From Corbicula japonica (taxonomy: Eukaryota; Mollusca; Bivalvia; Venerida; Cyrenidae), in assembly GCA_038501625.1 (NCBI GenBank), contig JAZAYU010000124.1, positions 1,488,001 to 1,552,000 of the forward strand: a DNA stretch of 64,000 bases, written 5' to 3'. A program made the position numbers and the translations under genes. The notes under the pieces were generated by a model. It did not search any database and was not told where the DNA came from. It saw only the letters and a program-made list of their open reading frames with translations. Shown piece by piece: positions 12,901-27,900 of this stretch. Every line of letters begins with the position of its first letter. Position 1 is the stretch's first letter.

Positions 12901-15900
12901 TACAAATGTATATGTAAAAACATTATGTGACAAGAAAGTCGAGATGGATTTAATTAAAGCTGGTAAGTATCAAAATTAACCCTAGACCTGCATAACTCTT
13001 GTTGCAGACTTGCTATTCTCTAAACATGTGCCAAGAAGTGATCGTTCACTTTAATGTTTATCAGAAATTTACTGACTGAATAGTTAAATGTAGATGTTGA
13101 TCAGGCTGCACAGATGTGAGTCTACAGTGGTCCCAAATTTTACATTACTCTTTAAGGATTCACACTTAAAAGTTTAAAAGAAAACAGAAACAGAACAAAA
13201 TGCACAACTATTCTAGTTGACAGATTTTGAAGAAAAAACAAACTGTTAAGTATTTAAATAAAAAAAGCATCCCTGGGAATGAAATCATAGTGCATACATC
13301 CTGTGGTGACAGATTGGAGTGCCATTTAAAAAAAAAGCTGGATCAGTATTGAAATTTTCATGTAGATTAAAGACTACTGCAAACGAAGTACTATTTCTTT
13401 ACACAGTGCACACACTTCTTGTTCATTAACTGTTAAGTTTTACTTCCTTAATCCAAAGGACTTTGAAAAGTACAGTAAATTGATGTCATGAAATTAAAAA
13501 AATAATAACTTGATTCAGGTAAATATGACCATTTTCACATAACATTTTTATATATGATGTACACAGAATCATCCCCTGTAACAAAAATAGAAATTATTTA
13601 CAATCTATTTTTGCATGTTCTTATCACAGACTCTGGCAGCCGGCTGCGCTCATCAGTGACCCACTTACTAGACATGATGGAGGAAACAACCAATCAGCTG
13701 CTAGAGACTAGACAGACACAAGTCCAGATGATGGAGACATTAGAGGGCAAAGGTCATGACCTTGAACAGCTGACCTCTCGCTGTAATGACCTTGAGGAAA
13801 GGTTAAAAGAAGAAGTGGAACGTAAAGACTTCCTAGTTCTGGAGCTGCATAAAGCTGAAGGTATTTGCTTTATATTTATTCTATAGCATGATTAGTCCTT
13901 TGGAAAAACTGTCAGACCTTTTGATAAGTTTCAGCTATCTGTTAACATAAAACCACTGCCTGATATTCAATTTGAAGTTTGCTGTGTGAAACAAGCTTTT
14001 AGCATCATAGATGATGGCATAGATTTTCTGATTATTTATAAGCTTAATAGAGCATGCAATTATTGTGGACTCTTCCTGGAACTGAGAAACCTTTACTCCA
14101 TACATACAGGGCCCAAGATCATAAAACTAAGATAGGAGACCAGTCTCAAATCTCAAGCATAATTAGCCGAAATGGCCACTGGTTGCCATTTCAGTCAATC
14201 GGATACTTGAGATTTGAGACTGATTTCCATTATAAGTTTTATAATCTTAGTGCCTTGTTTAATTGCATGTGAGAGTTGTATAGATCCAGATCATCCGGCA
14301 CATCTGTGCCATCTGATTTGCATCCATGCAATCTGACCAGGATCTACTCTGTTTGTCATAAGATTCGTAAGATTATTTCTGACCAAGAAGGGAACATTGT
14401 AGATTCTGATCAGATGGCATGGATGTGGAGGCTGATCTGCATCTACACTGTTGCCCATTGCTCACAGAACGGGGCTTTTTCAGCGAGTCTCATGGAGCCG
14501 AAATTGGGTCCCATTCCCAATGCCAGAAAGGGGACCATTTATCATAATTTCAAGAAAAATATTCCCTATTCCGAATTTCAAGAAAAAAATCCCATTTTAA
14601 CAGAAACACCTTTTGTCTATAACATAGAAACAAATAAACAAGAAACCATTTAACCAAGAGACTTAGCAAATTCCAAAAAATGTTTGTTTACTTATGACCT
14701 GTGATCTGTGAAAACTACATTCCATGAACTTATGTAATGGGTGTAAAAAACAGTGAATACTGTGTATAAAAATTCCCAATTTGAGAAGGGGTCTTTTCCC
14801 CCAAAACCCCTGGAAAAGCCCTGCAGCATGGAGAAAAGGGTTTATACATAAAATTTGTTACACCAAGGCTTGCATGCAAACACTAATCCCCTCTTTGCAG
14901 GCTTGATTGAGGGTTATAGCTCTGAGCGCGAGTCTCTGGACCAGCGGATACAGGAGCTGGAAGAGCACAAGGAGACCCTGGTGTTAGAACTCGAGACCAC
15001 TAAAAACAAACTTTTAGATCTGGAGTCCATCCAGACAGAGAATGAACGATTGAGGCAAGAAATGAACGAACAACGGGAACTAATGTCAGGGAATGTCGGA
15101 GCAGAAGCGCAAGGTTTTAATCGTTACCAATATGTGTTGTGGCCAATCGGTGTTGCGATTGGTTGTTATTTTCTGCACGATTGGCTCACTAGATAGTTGT
15201 TGTTGTTTTTACTCACTTGTAAATTATGTTATGAGTTTCATATTTTAGTTAGGTACATTTATGCTAAAACTTGGGGTTGAATTTAAGGTTGGGAAGCAAG
15301 AGACAAATGTATATTGGTATATAGATATATATTTATTTTCCAGTGTTTTAATTTAAATGAGCTTTTTGCAAGTACGAGTTGCAAGTGTAATGCAAACTCT
15401 GTCTTACAGCATGACTCTTTGGCCTGATATATGAGAAAAAGGAATTGCAAGTTTCTTTAACCATTTCCTCCATATATGTGGGTTGTCCAATTAAATCGTA
15501 GACAACTTTAATAAAAAAAAAAACTACTGAACAAGTTTATGCAAATTTCATAGGACATCATTTTGTAACAAGTATGCATAATAACTATGAAAATTCTTCT
15601 AAAATAAAGAAATTACATAGAATTTATTAAACCTTGGTAGTGATAGTGTCTAACAGAGGGGTTTTACTGTAATTGCTAACAGCTGTATTGTCTGGTGAGA
15701 ACTACACAAAAACAATCATGTGACTGCTACCATTATGCTGTAGGGTAGTGTTCATGCATAAGGAGAATTATTCTTGGGGTTAAATGTTTGTGATTTAAGG
15801 GGTAATTGCTCAATAGTTTTGACAGCCCATTGAATCCTTTCCTTTTTTCAGAGCATTGTTTTCATGAGTTGATTGTGGATTATGTTTGTTGCATTTTGTT

Positions 15901-18900
15901 GTCATCTTTTTTTAAAGCATGTAATCAGAGATTGTTAAGGTTGCAGAAATCATATTTATATGGTGCTTTACACAACATGTTTATGGAATGGAAACTCAAC
16001 CTGTCCAAGTGCCCTCTAGTGAAATAATGGAAAATGCCGCAAATTGTTTAAATATAAAGGACAAATATAAACACTTTGTAGAAAAAGACCATGAATTGAA
16101 GTGTATGAATGCATATGAAAACAGTCCAATTATCAAGAAACAAAAAATGAAAAAAAAAACACTATAAAAAACAATGCAAATGGACATAAATGATATGTGG
16201 ATATAATAAGGGGGATAACTCTAAAGAACTATGAAGTGGATATAATAAGGGGGATAACTGAAGAACTATGATAATGTGCTGTAACTGCTGTATGTAAATA
16301 TATCAAGCGGGCTTGATAATAAATAAAGAAAAACAGTCTGTGTATCTGGTGCTTAGTGATTGTCCGTCTGCAGCGGAGATGATTCCGTGTTTGATGAACT
16401 TGGTGTACTTGTTAACAGGTGAGTATGTGGGACACTGGCTTATTGGTTTGTGATACTTAAAGCTAACTACTCTATAAGGTGTTTTTCAGCATTTTGTAAC
16501 AACAGTTTTGATTGGCTGTTTTGGTGAATATGTGGATATGATTGGATGTTTTGAGAAAGTGAACCAATGGAATTTCTGAAGCAGGGGGCATTTGGACAGG
16601 AACAAGTTAAGTGAGTTTTGGAATCACCCATATGTTAAATGGTAATGGGGCGCTTAATGTTCAAGAGTATTAAGCATTAATGCTTTGTGGGTTGTGAACA
16701 TTGGGATATTCATACATATACACTCTGTAATTTGCATGCTTTAATTCTATGGCTTTGTGCTCATGCTAGTTTAATTTGGTGCATGTGCTTGTTTAATGGA
16801 CCTTTCTGACATGCTCCCCACAGTTGTTATTGGTAATTGGCCCCACAAACTTTAGACATGTGTTGACATATGTGCTACAGTTAAAATGTTTATTTGTAGA
16901 GAAAATAATAAATGGTGTATTGAATGATAGTTACTCAATTCATGGGCACAAAGGCATGATTTCAGAAAGGTCATTTCTGTGCATGTCCAACAACAACATT
17001 GTTCATGGATAGATTGTTTTGCAATGCTTTTTTTCTTTCAGGTGATATCCATATTTAATAGCTTTTATTTAAACCCTTGCACTTAAACTTTTATATGATA
17101 AACAGATTTTAATGCTTTACACTTTTTTAAATTGATTATTATATTAGATAAACATTTTGTATACAATATCAACTTGGTGGCGTAATTTTCCAACTTTGTC
17201 TTTCAAACAATATCTCTAATAGACTCCAACATTGCTTAACCCTTTCCTCCATAGACACACCTTGTGTGGGTGAACAATGCAGTCTGATCAGGATCTGCAC
17301 TGTTCACTTTTCGATTTGTTAGGGTACTTCTGACCAAAAAGCGACCAGTGCAGCATGGATGGACGGCATTGGATGTGCTGGCTGATCTGGATCTACACTG
17401 GTTGCACATGTGTAAAAATGCATATATTGGAGGAAAGAGTTGAACAAGTTGTTCTTTATTTCCTGTTTTTTAAGACAAGCTGTCTGTGTTCAGATTGTTG
17501 TCATTGGAAAATTATACCAAGTTCATTACAGTTAACTTTATCCCTATGTAGTTATCTTCATATGTTATCATTGAAGTTGCTAATTTTCCTTTCTTTCACA
17601 GTTGACAGATCTTATATTTCTACCTTACTTATCATGGTTTCAGTTAATAAACACCAATTCTCAAAGATGTTTTCTGACAAGGAACTAAGACAAGTAGAAC
17701 CTTACAGCTCTGGGCCCAAGTTCATATAACTAAAACTGGAGACCAGTCTAATTTATATAACTAAAACTGGAGACCAGTCTAAAATATATAACTAAAACTG
17801 GAGACCAGTCTAATTGATATAACTAAAACAGGAGACCAGTCTAATTTTAAAACAGGAGACCAGTCTAATTTATATAACTAAAACTGGAGACCAGTCTAAT
17901 TTATATAACTAAAACTGGAGACCAGTCTAATTTATATAACTAAAACTGGAGACCAGTCTTATTTATATAACTAAAACTGGAGACCAGTCTTATTTATATA
18001 ACTAAAACTGGAGACCAGTCTCAGTTTATAATCATGGGCCCTGCATATTCTTGCAGAATGATCAAAAGCTAAATTTTTCGTTACTCAGTTGATATTTTTT
18101 CACAAAACATGTTGATGTACAACTGATGGAATGAAGCTTATTCATACTTGGTACAAACATCTTTGAGAATGAGGCAGTATTTGGAGAGTTATAAACGAGA
18201 AGAAGAACAAGAACAATATCATCAATAAGAAGAATGCTGTTTTCAATATTAACTTTTTACTCCTAAGGATATGGCTGTTATCCATGGTTGAAAAGCATAT
18301 CAATTCCATCTGATCACAATTTACACTTTTTGCTTTTGAATCATTAGGTTATTTCTGTCCAAGAAGCAAACAATATTGTGATCAGATGTAATTGACTTTG
18401 CCGCTAATCTGGATCTACACTGTTTGCACATGTGATAAAAACTGTGTATGCAGTAAAGAGTTCATGATTCTCAAATTCTGGTGTTAGTAAGGTTTTCCAG
18501 ATGTAAGCTGCATGATGAAACAAATCAAGAACAAAATGGGGTTTCCACCAGAAATAATCAGTGGGCAATAGTTTTTGAGGAATCTTCTTTTGTCTGTATT
18601 GGGAGAGTTATGAAAAGATCTTGTTATTTCTGACCATGACATGACCAGTGTACATCACAGTCAGACTGCTGGTCACACATGGGATTCATATCTACAAAGT
18701 TAAGGGATAATGTCCCTCTTTTCTACAATGATGAAGAAACTGTAACATGAAGGTTACATCTGTAAACCAGTTATGTGTTAAACTAATTCCAACAATTATG
18801 TTATCCTTAGGCAATAAAAATTTAATTCCTAGATTCTCATCCTCATTTTGGGAATAAATGGGGCGGTTGGATGGGTTTTATTTTTTATTTATCATTCTCA

Positions 18901-21900
18901 GTGTTTCTAAAGATGCTTGTGTAGTGCAAAGATAAATAAGCGTCTAGCCGACTATAAATTGCCGATTCCCACTGAAATGTTTCATACTGTGTTTTTGTAC
19001 TCTACCGATTCATACTCTTAAGGTAAATTTTAATAGACACATTTTTTTTTTCAAAATAAAAAATGTTTGGGCGGAGTGATTTTCAACTGGCAGGCGGGTA
19101 TGAGAATCAAGGAATTAATTTTCTATGGCCTTAACAAGAAAACCAAAGACCAGAAGAATGAAATGTTGCACTGTTGCTGCTCTTGACCCTTTACTCCTTA
19201 TACAGACAGGTTTGAATGCGTATACAAAAAGTGTAGATCTAATTGTGCCATTAGATCAAGATAAACTTCTTGATTAGAAGTAATCTAATAAATCTAGAAG
19301 CAAACAATCAATATGTAGATTCTGATTAGATGATACCATTGTGCCAGAAGATCTAGATCTGCATTGTTTGCCATGCATAACAACATTAGCACATTGAGAA
19401 AAGGGCAAATTAAGAAATAGTAGAGAACTGCAGTTAATGGTCCTTTGGTTTTCTTACAGAACTATACTACTCAAAATTTGCTATGTGAACATTTTATAAT
19501 TAATATATTTAAAAAAAACAAAACACTTAAGATTACCGATAATCAGTTATACAAATATGTTTAAAATCAACAATTGTACCTTATGCAGATTCAATATATT
19601 CATTTTAAATGACTATTAAGAGTCACTACTACAATTTCAGCCATGAACACCATCAAAAAATGATTAACCATGTAACGAGAACCATCATTACTAAGATTTC
19701 AAAAGAAATATTGTTACAAAATGCCCTTTGAAATTGTTTTAAGTAAAATAAAAATCTTACCAACACTTACGGACACAATTGATTTTGAATTTTTTGCCAT
19801 GAATTGGCTGCCATCAAAATGTAAGCTATGAAATAAGGGGTTATGTGATCCGCAGCAAATTTTGAGAAGTGTATAATTCAGTTATATGATCATATTGGTC
19901 ATGGTGTGTTATTTAACTAAATGTAAGATGTATTCAAAGTTGTTTTTTTTAACTAATTGCAACTGGGAACAAATTCAGAAGACTTGCAGTATCATTCTGG
20001 CAGTATTATTATTAAGTCATCCGCTATTAGAAAATCTGCTGAAAATCTCGCTAACATGAATAACATGTAAAGTGTTGATAGAAATTTGTTAAAACATAAA
20101 AGATTGGAGGTTCTTAATGTTCAGTATTTAAGCTTAATAAATGACAGTTATGGTGGAAGAACATTGTAGAAAATAAATGTGATTGTAATGTAAACAATCA
20201 CACAAGGTCTTTGGTATGCATGTAGTTTGTCTATAGTAACACTCAACTCTTTAACTAACATCTGGTCTTGCCGAAATAATCTCATGTACAGGCATGCCTA
20301 ACCAATATAAATGGTTAAAGATCTTTAAAAGCTAGTTCATATATTTGATAGTTTTAAATATTCTTTAGATTTTCCAAGAACTTTGAGAGCATAAGTAAAA
20401 TTAGAAAATGAATTAAATGCATGATTCTTGTTATGCAGCAGCCATGGCCCAAGAACCAGCACTAGCGCCATCTGGTGGCAAAAAAGGTTGGTCTATAAAT
20501 AGAATGTCTAAAAGTTATAGAAGAGTTGTATTTTGAGTATGTTGCATATTTGAGACATATTTAGCCAGTGCCCATTGTTGTAAAACTGAGCGCGGAAACC
20601 AGTCTCAAATCTCAAGCATCTGATTGGCTGAAATGGCGACTGGTCACCATTTCAGCCAATCAGATGCTTGAGATTTAAGACTGGTTCCCAATCTCAGCTT
20701 TATAACCTTCAGCCCAGTATTCAGAGAATGTTTGAAATATATTTATTGTGAGTGAATGCTAGATAATATTTGGAATGAAACATGTAGCCGTCAACAGATA
20801 TATGTAATAAGCAAATAACTTGTACCACTATGGATGGCTAGTTAGGGAAACCATGCCCTAATAATGCATGGCAACAGTAAAATACATGTATAATTATAAT
20901 GCAGAATCTTTATAAAAGTGACTGGCACTTAGTAACTTGAGCATGTTGCCCATGTAAGATCCCTAGAATTGTTGCTTACTTCGCTTGCTTTGCTTTCCCT
21001 GTGCAGTAGACTGGCTAGTTAAATGCAGATATGTGATTTAATTATCATATTTATTTTATAAAGATATTTGAAAGCTTTTATAGCTGTAGAAGTTCACAAT
21101 TTGGTGAGTTAAGACCTGGTGTGGTTTGACTGTTTGTTATGCGCCCACAAGTGGGAGGCATTTAGAGTTGCACTCGTCCGTCCCTACTTACGTCCCCCAA
21201 ATCTTGAGGCATCAACCCCTCATTAACTATTAGGCGTATTTCTTTCAAACTTGCACAGATGATGAAGCAGGATGTTTAGATGATTGTTAAGAAAGGATTT
21301 TTTCCTGTGACCATTATTACCTGAGTTATGGCCCTTTGTTACAAATGTAGAAGTGGGGGCATCAGTCTGGGGACACATTCTAGTTACAAGTGCAATGCAG
21401 ATTGTTGGTTTATGAAAAGCAGTAGAGAACAAGGTCACTTGTTTGCCAAATTTGTTAATGAACTTTGATATATTCAATGATGAACATTTCTAGCCCTAAA
21501 ATCTTAATTAAGAAAAACAGATGATCTAAAAAAAAATACTGTATGTTCAATTATTAGAGTCAGTTTAGAAAAGTGCAGAATCACAGTTAACCAAGTTTAA
21601 TACAGCATTTAAGATTGCATTTATTCCAGATAAGTGTACACTGTAAAGATTTATTCTAGTTCACTTCAAAAAATAACCAATGTACTTAAACACTATTGTC
21701 CATGGCAGAATAACAGTTTTTTCAATTTTCTAGAATATCTCCAGTTAATGACACCTGAAACTTATCAATGGCCACTGATCCTTTTCAAAAGCTAGTCAGA
21801 ATAATTATGTTGAACAGACAGGGTCCAAGAAAACAAAATTGAGATTGACAACCAGTCTCAAATCTCAAGCATCTTATTGGCTGAAATGGAGACAAGTCTC

Positions 21901-24900
21901 CTTTTTAACCAGTCAGGTGCTTAAGATTTGAGACTGGTCTCCAGTTTCAGTTATTAATATTATATTGAAGCCAGTACTCACTTAAACATGATTGATTTGG
22001 TTTGAATCCTCCTCATGTTTCCTCACCTGAAGAGCACACTTACTTCTAATCTGTAAGCACAGCACTTGATCTTGTAGCTGGTGAAGTAAAATCATGTTTT
22101 CTTCTTTGATCAGGTCATGAGGAAACCATTTAACCCTTTACTCCATGGGATATGGCTGTTATCCCATAGCAAACAGTTTAGGTCCAGGTCAGCCAGCACA
22201 TTTGCTTTTAGATTTACTAGGTTATTTCTGATCAAAAAGCAACTAGTGTAGATCCAGATCAGATGACACGGACCTGGACCTACACTTGTCACATACATGA
22301 TAAAACCTGTATATATGGCATAAAGGGTTAATATCCATCTAGTTACCTCTGACTATAAGCTTGAACAAACTTCTAATTAATCAAATTAATTAACTTGTTA
22401 TAGGTCAAATAAAAAAATGAATTCCATCAATTCTTATAATGTTCAAGATGAAATTGATCTTAGTTAATTATTTGAATAGCAAACAAAGAAGCAATAAACT
22501 GTCTTTTGAATGAATGGAAGACTTTGACCGTCTTTGTTTGTTTGGTCATTATAGACAGATAATACCCACTAAACTTTATTGATAAATAAGTCATTGTTTT
22601 ATGAGGGAAATGTACACAAAAAACTGGGCGTAATTGTTTGCAGAAAATCATTTTTCCTTAAATGGCATGTTTTCACTTGCAGATAGAGTGTATCGAGTTT
22701 CAGAATTCATAAAATGATTTTTGAACTGTAATTTGCCTGAACGAATTTTCAAATTAAAAGGATATGATATAATGATATATGTTACAAGTTAAGTGCAACT
22801 TGGTAATGGCAAAATTAGCAACTATAATTGAATTAAAGAACAAAAGTGGCATTTTTGTGTGCAGTTAAAATTTTTCTAAAAATAATATATTTCATGATTA
22901 GAAGGAAAACATAAACATTTCAGAAAAAGGAGGAAATATTTTTAGATATGAATTCTTTTGTTCCTTGTTTAAGCTAAACCTGGAATGATTACAAAAAATG
23001 GGTCAATTGTTAGTAATACCATATTGTTTAAACTGCAGAATAAATGTTGATTTAGCTTTAAATCCAAATCTTCTCCATTTGATGTTCTTGTGTTAATCAT
23101 AGATTAGATAGACAGAATGAAGAGTAGATATTTTGTCATTGTAGTGTGAGTAGATAAACAATTAGAAATTTGGATTTGAAGTGACGTTTGTATTTTTGAA
23201 AAGCAATACTTGACAAAGAAGAACTTGGATTGATATGTATTATGAATGTTTCTTTTTAACAAACTGCTAAAATCTATCTTGCAGGTATTTATGACTTTCC
23301 ATTTTGTAGCTTGTAGAATAAAGCGATAATGAAATTGTTACATTAATGAGTGTTTTCTTTCAGATAATGCAAGAAGAATTTGTAATAAGATACAGTATTT
23401 GTAATTGCTAAGTTATAAATTATGTTGATTAGTGATTTGGGCATTTGAGAACATGTTCTTACTTTTTTACCTGAAACAGCACTGCTGCTGGAAGTAACTC
23501 GATTAAACTCAGAGAACCGAGAGAAAGACGAACAAATCAAGCAGGTCCATGAGAGGTTTGAGTCTCGTGTGCGGGAACTGGAATCCAGTGGCGAGGACAT
23601 GGAGACTCACTTTGGCAAGTTGGTGGATGAAAAGAAACAGGAAGTGGCCGACCTCCACTTGCAGGTGGAGGCCCTGGAGAAACAACTGAAAGCCAAGAAA
23701 CAGTTCCTTGAGGTTAATTGTTTGAAATCATTTAATAAGCTATTTATTGGTCATATTTCATGATAAAATATTTCAAGATAAATAACTTAACTTTGGGTAC
23801 CCAATGGACCTTGGAGAATATGTAGAATCATTCACTGTATGGTATGGCATTATTAAAAACACTTTCTTTAAACTGACCTTAAAGCGGCATTACTTCAATT
23901 TAACCCACTCTTGTAAATATTACATGTATTTGGAACTATAGGCTAATAAAAGTTTAATTTACTAAAATAAATTTGGTCCGCGCGACTAAAAGCGAAAGTA
24001 GGATTTCCGAAACATCTCAAAAATCGAGATTGCGCATGAAGTGGTGGCTTCGTCAAAAATCGGTGCTAAATATACCTCGATTATATTTACTTAGCTTCTT
24101 AAAAGTTCGTTAACGATAATTTAACAATATCATTGAAAATCCCGTCTATAAGAAAGAATTTGATTGGACCTTTTGTGTTCGTTAGAGAGTTTATATATTG
24201 GAGTCTATATGGACAAATATTATTTTTCAATATTTTATTCTTACTTAAGTTTAGATCTGGGGCTTTAAAAACATTACTTTTCCATAAAAAAAGTAAAGAT
24301 CTGTAGACTTAATGTTAGGCTAAACTCAAGGTTATGAGTTTGAGATGATAATCCTTTTTTATTATATATGTTGTTTTGAGAGACTAAAAAACCACTTGAG
24401 TGTTTATAATGTTAGTCTGCTTATAGAAAGCCTGGGCATTCAGTGATGTACTGACAGCCTTATGTGTGTACTGACAACTTAATATGTGTACTGTAGGAGC
24501 AATCGGCAGAGAGAGAACAGGAGCATGAGGAATATCAGAAACAATTGGATCACTGGAAGAAGATGGTACAAGATCTTGAGAAGCAGAACGGTGCTGGCTC
24601 CCGGCTCCAGACAGAGGTCAGTACATAAACTCTTCTTCCTCTTTCATGCTGATTTTAGAGTCTGTCAATACATTTATACCAAATGTGCTGATAAATATAC
24701 ACAGTAAAATGTGCCACATAGGTAGAGATGTGTACAGCTTCTGCAAAGCCTTATGAACCACATAATGAGTTACAACCAATCATATGAACAATAAGATCAG
24801 TTACGACCAATCATGTGAACCATGTTATCAGTTACAACCAATCATATGAACCACATAATCAGTTACAACCAATCATAAGAACCATGTGATCAGTCACAAC

Positions 24901-27900
24901 CAATCATATGAACCATGTGATCAGTTACAACCAGTCATGTGAACCATGTGATCAGTTACAACCAATCATATGAACCATTTGATCAGTTACAACCAATCAT
25001 ATGAACCTTGTGATCAGTTACAACCAATCATATGAACCATGTGATCAGTAACAACCAATCATATGAACCATGTGATCAGTTACAACCAATCATATGAACC
25101 ATGTGATCAGTTACAACCAATCATGTGAACCATGTGATCAGTTACAACCAATCATATGAACCATGTGCTCAGTTACAACCAATCATATGAACCATCTTAT
25201 CAGTTACAACCAATCATATGAACCATGTGATCAGTTACAACCAATCATATGAACCATGTGATCAGTTACAACCAATCATATGAACCATGTGCTCAGTTAC
25301 AACCAATCATATGAACCATGTGATCAGTTACAACCAATCATATGAACCATGTGATCAGTTACAACCAATCATATGAACCATGTGCTCAGTTACAACCAAT
25401 CATATGAACCATGTTATCAGTTACCACCAATCATATGAACCATGTGATCAGTTACAACCAATCATATGAACCATGTGATCAGTTACAACCAATCATATGA
25501 ACCATGTGCTCAGTTACAACCAATCATATGAACCATGTTATCAGTTACAACCAATCATATGAACCATGTGATCAGTTACAACCAATCATATGAACCATGT
25601 GATCAGTTACAACCAATCATATGAACCATGTGATCAGTTACAACCAATCATATGAACCATGTGATCAGTTACAACTAATTGTTGCAGATCGATGATCTCA
25701 CAGAGCAGCTACAGACACGTATAGATCAGCACAACCAGGCTCTGTTGGAGGCTGAGCGGTACCAGCGGGAGTCCCAGGACAAGGATCTGAGCCTCAACGA
25801 GCTGAAGGCCATAATCCAGCAACTGGAGCAGGACCTGCAGGATAGAACCCAGCAGCTGGACAACACAACACAGGTAAACTGAGGCTTGAACATGATACTT
25901 AGTGTTCAACCTTTTACTCCATATTTATATGCACTTCATGGCATGTGCAAACACTATAGATCCAGATCAGACAGCAGACTGTTGGCCCTTGCAATGAAGG
26001 CGTATATATGGAGGAAAAGTAGAATGTTATAAAATAGGTCAGCTCTCACCTGCTTAGCTTGCTTCCTTTAAGACCAAGTATTAATGATCAAGATATTTGC
26101 TTGAGGTCTCCAGTTTTCTGTACTGATGGTATCATACACACCAGTCTAAAGGCAGTGACAGTTTTGCATGGACAAGTTATATGATTTTACACCGGCATAC
26201 TTAAACTGGTTAAAAACCCAGCAAATATCTTGACATTTGAAATATTAAAAAAAAAGGTTTAAATAAATAAGCTTAATGTCAAAATATGACATGAAACAAA
26301 GTACAGGGTAATTCCTCTGTTAAAACCTTAGTGAGGTGATCTAATTTCCAGGTAGAAAATAGTGCAAAACTGTTAAAAGGGACATTGAAATAGTGGTCTT
26401 ATTGTCAGGGGGATTTCTTCTTTATGAGGGGTTTTACTGTAACAGTTTGGAAGGCTGACAGTTCAACATATTTCAGCATGTTAGGACTTTATATGGGCTT
26501 CACGTCATCCATCCATGTCACTAAAATGTATTGTCATGTGTTATGTAAATATGTGCTCACCTTTCTTTTCCTTCCTCACCCGGCAGCATGATCAAATGGA
26601 ATCTAGAAATCTGCAAACACCGGATATTGCCGGTCCCATGGTAATGGAACTCTGCACTCTGTGTATTTAGAAATCTTCATTTTCCATTAATTTTTCTGAT
26701 AAAACGTGTTTAAAAAGAGCCTGGTTTATGTGAAAATTATTATTGCAACAACAAAAGAATAACTCTGTTTTATAGATTTGATATTCATACTATGCAAATA
26801 TTGAAACAACAACATGAAATTCCTGATTTTTTACTGCACTATGTTTTATAGATTTGATATTCATACTTTGCAAATATTGAAACAACAACATTAAAATTGC
26901 AGATTTTTTACTGCACTAACTAATGGTATTTACCTAAGCTGGGCTTCACTACAAATTTCACAACAATGGTTTTGTCAGTGATACTGTGAGTGTTAGGTGA
27001 ATACTGTCCAGGTTCATGATGGTCCACTTCATAGCTGGATATTGTCTACAGCAAAGTCATTTCATAAATAAGTGGCTTGCTTTCCATATATTGTTAACCA
27101 GAGTACTTGTTTATAAAAGAATGGACTGGATCATGTATTAGGACCATCTTGACCTATGATCAAACAGTATATCACAAAATGTTTGGTTGGTGAAATGCGA
27201 AGCAATCATTTCTGAGACAACAAGATAATCCTAAAGTCCACACATCAGTAGGCACGAGTTGTTTATTGTTGTCTTGTGTTTTACTCCATATATACATGTA
27301 TGCATTTTAACACACATGCGACCAGTGTAGATCCAGATCAGCCCGTACATCAGAGCATCTGAATCTGCACTTGTTGCATCTTTGTCATATATAACCTAAT
27401 GATTCTAAAAAGGAACTGTTTAGATTCTGAGCAAATGGCATCAATGTGCCTGCTGATCTGGATCTTGACTGTTTACCCATGCAGTATAGGCTATGGAGTA
27501 ATGCAACATAATGTTGAATGTGCACCGATTTGGAAATTTGTAGTTATTTATTTACATTACTCTTGTTACAACCTGTTAGTTATGCTGTTAGATTCCTTGA
27601 ACTTTGTGTGAAACACCTGTTGTTAGATAGCTCTCTATATATAGTTGTAGCATACCAGCTAGCAAAACCATCTTCCTGACAGCTAACTCTGTCATGTCCA
27701 AGCACTTCCGTAAATTGTCAAAAATTGAAAATATATATACTGCAAATGTATTTATATTTGTAAGCATGATGTTTTGTTGTAAAATGGCATTACATGTATT
27801 GTGAGTTCTTAAAAATGTTAGTTTTAAATGTCTGCAATCACATTTATGTATGATTATTTTTTTGTGTGGATGTTTTTATATTGATGGATCAAAATCAATG

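Larger units (their letters stand above)
17043..20438. other. Intronic region, repeat-rich
   Basis: No supported exon. It contains P1 repeats (17236-17441, 18249-18462, 19184-19406), the expanded P2 element (17712-18041) and otherwise unremarkable AT-rich DNA. Confidence 0.6.
20487..23479. other. Intron: P1 and P2 repeats, one dispersed repeat
   Basis: Contains P2 palindromes (20568-20717, 21820-21965), a P1 palindrome (22129-22331) and a bivalve-type dispersed repeat beginning 'tgcgcccacaagtgggaggc' near 21139. The rest is AT-rich with no coding evidence. Confidence 0.6.
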
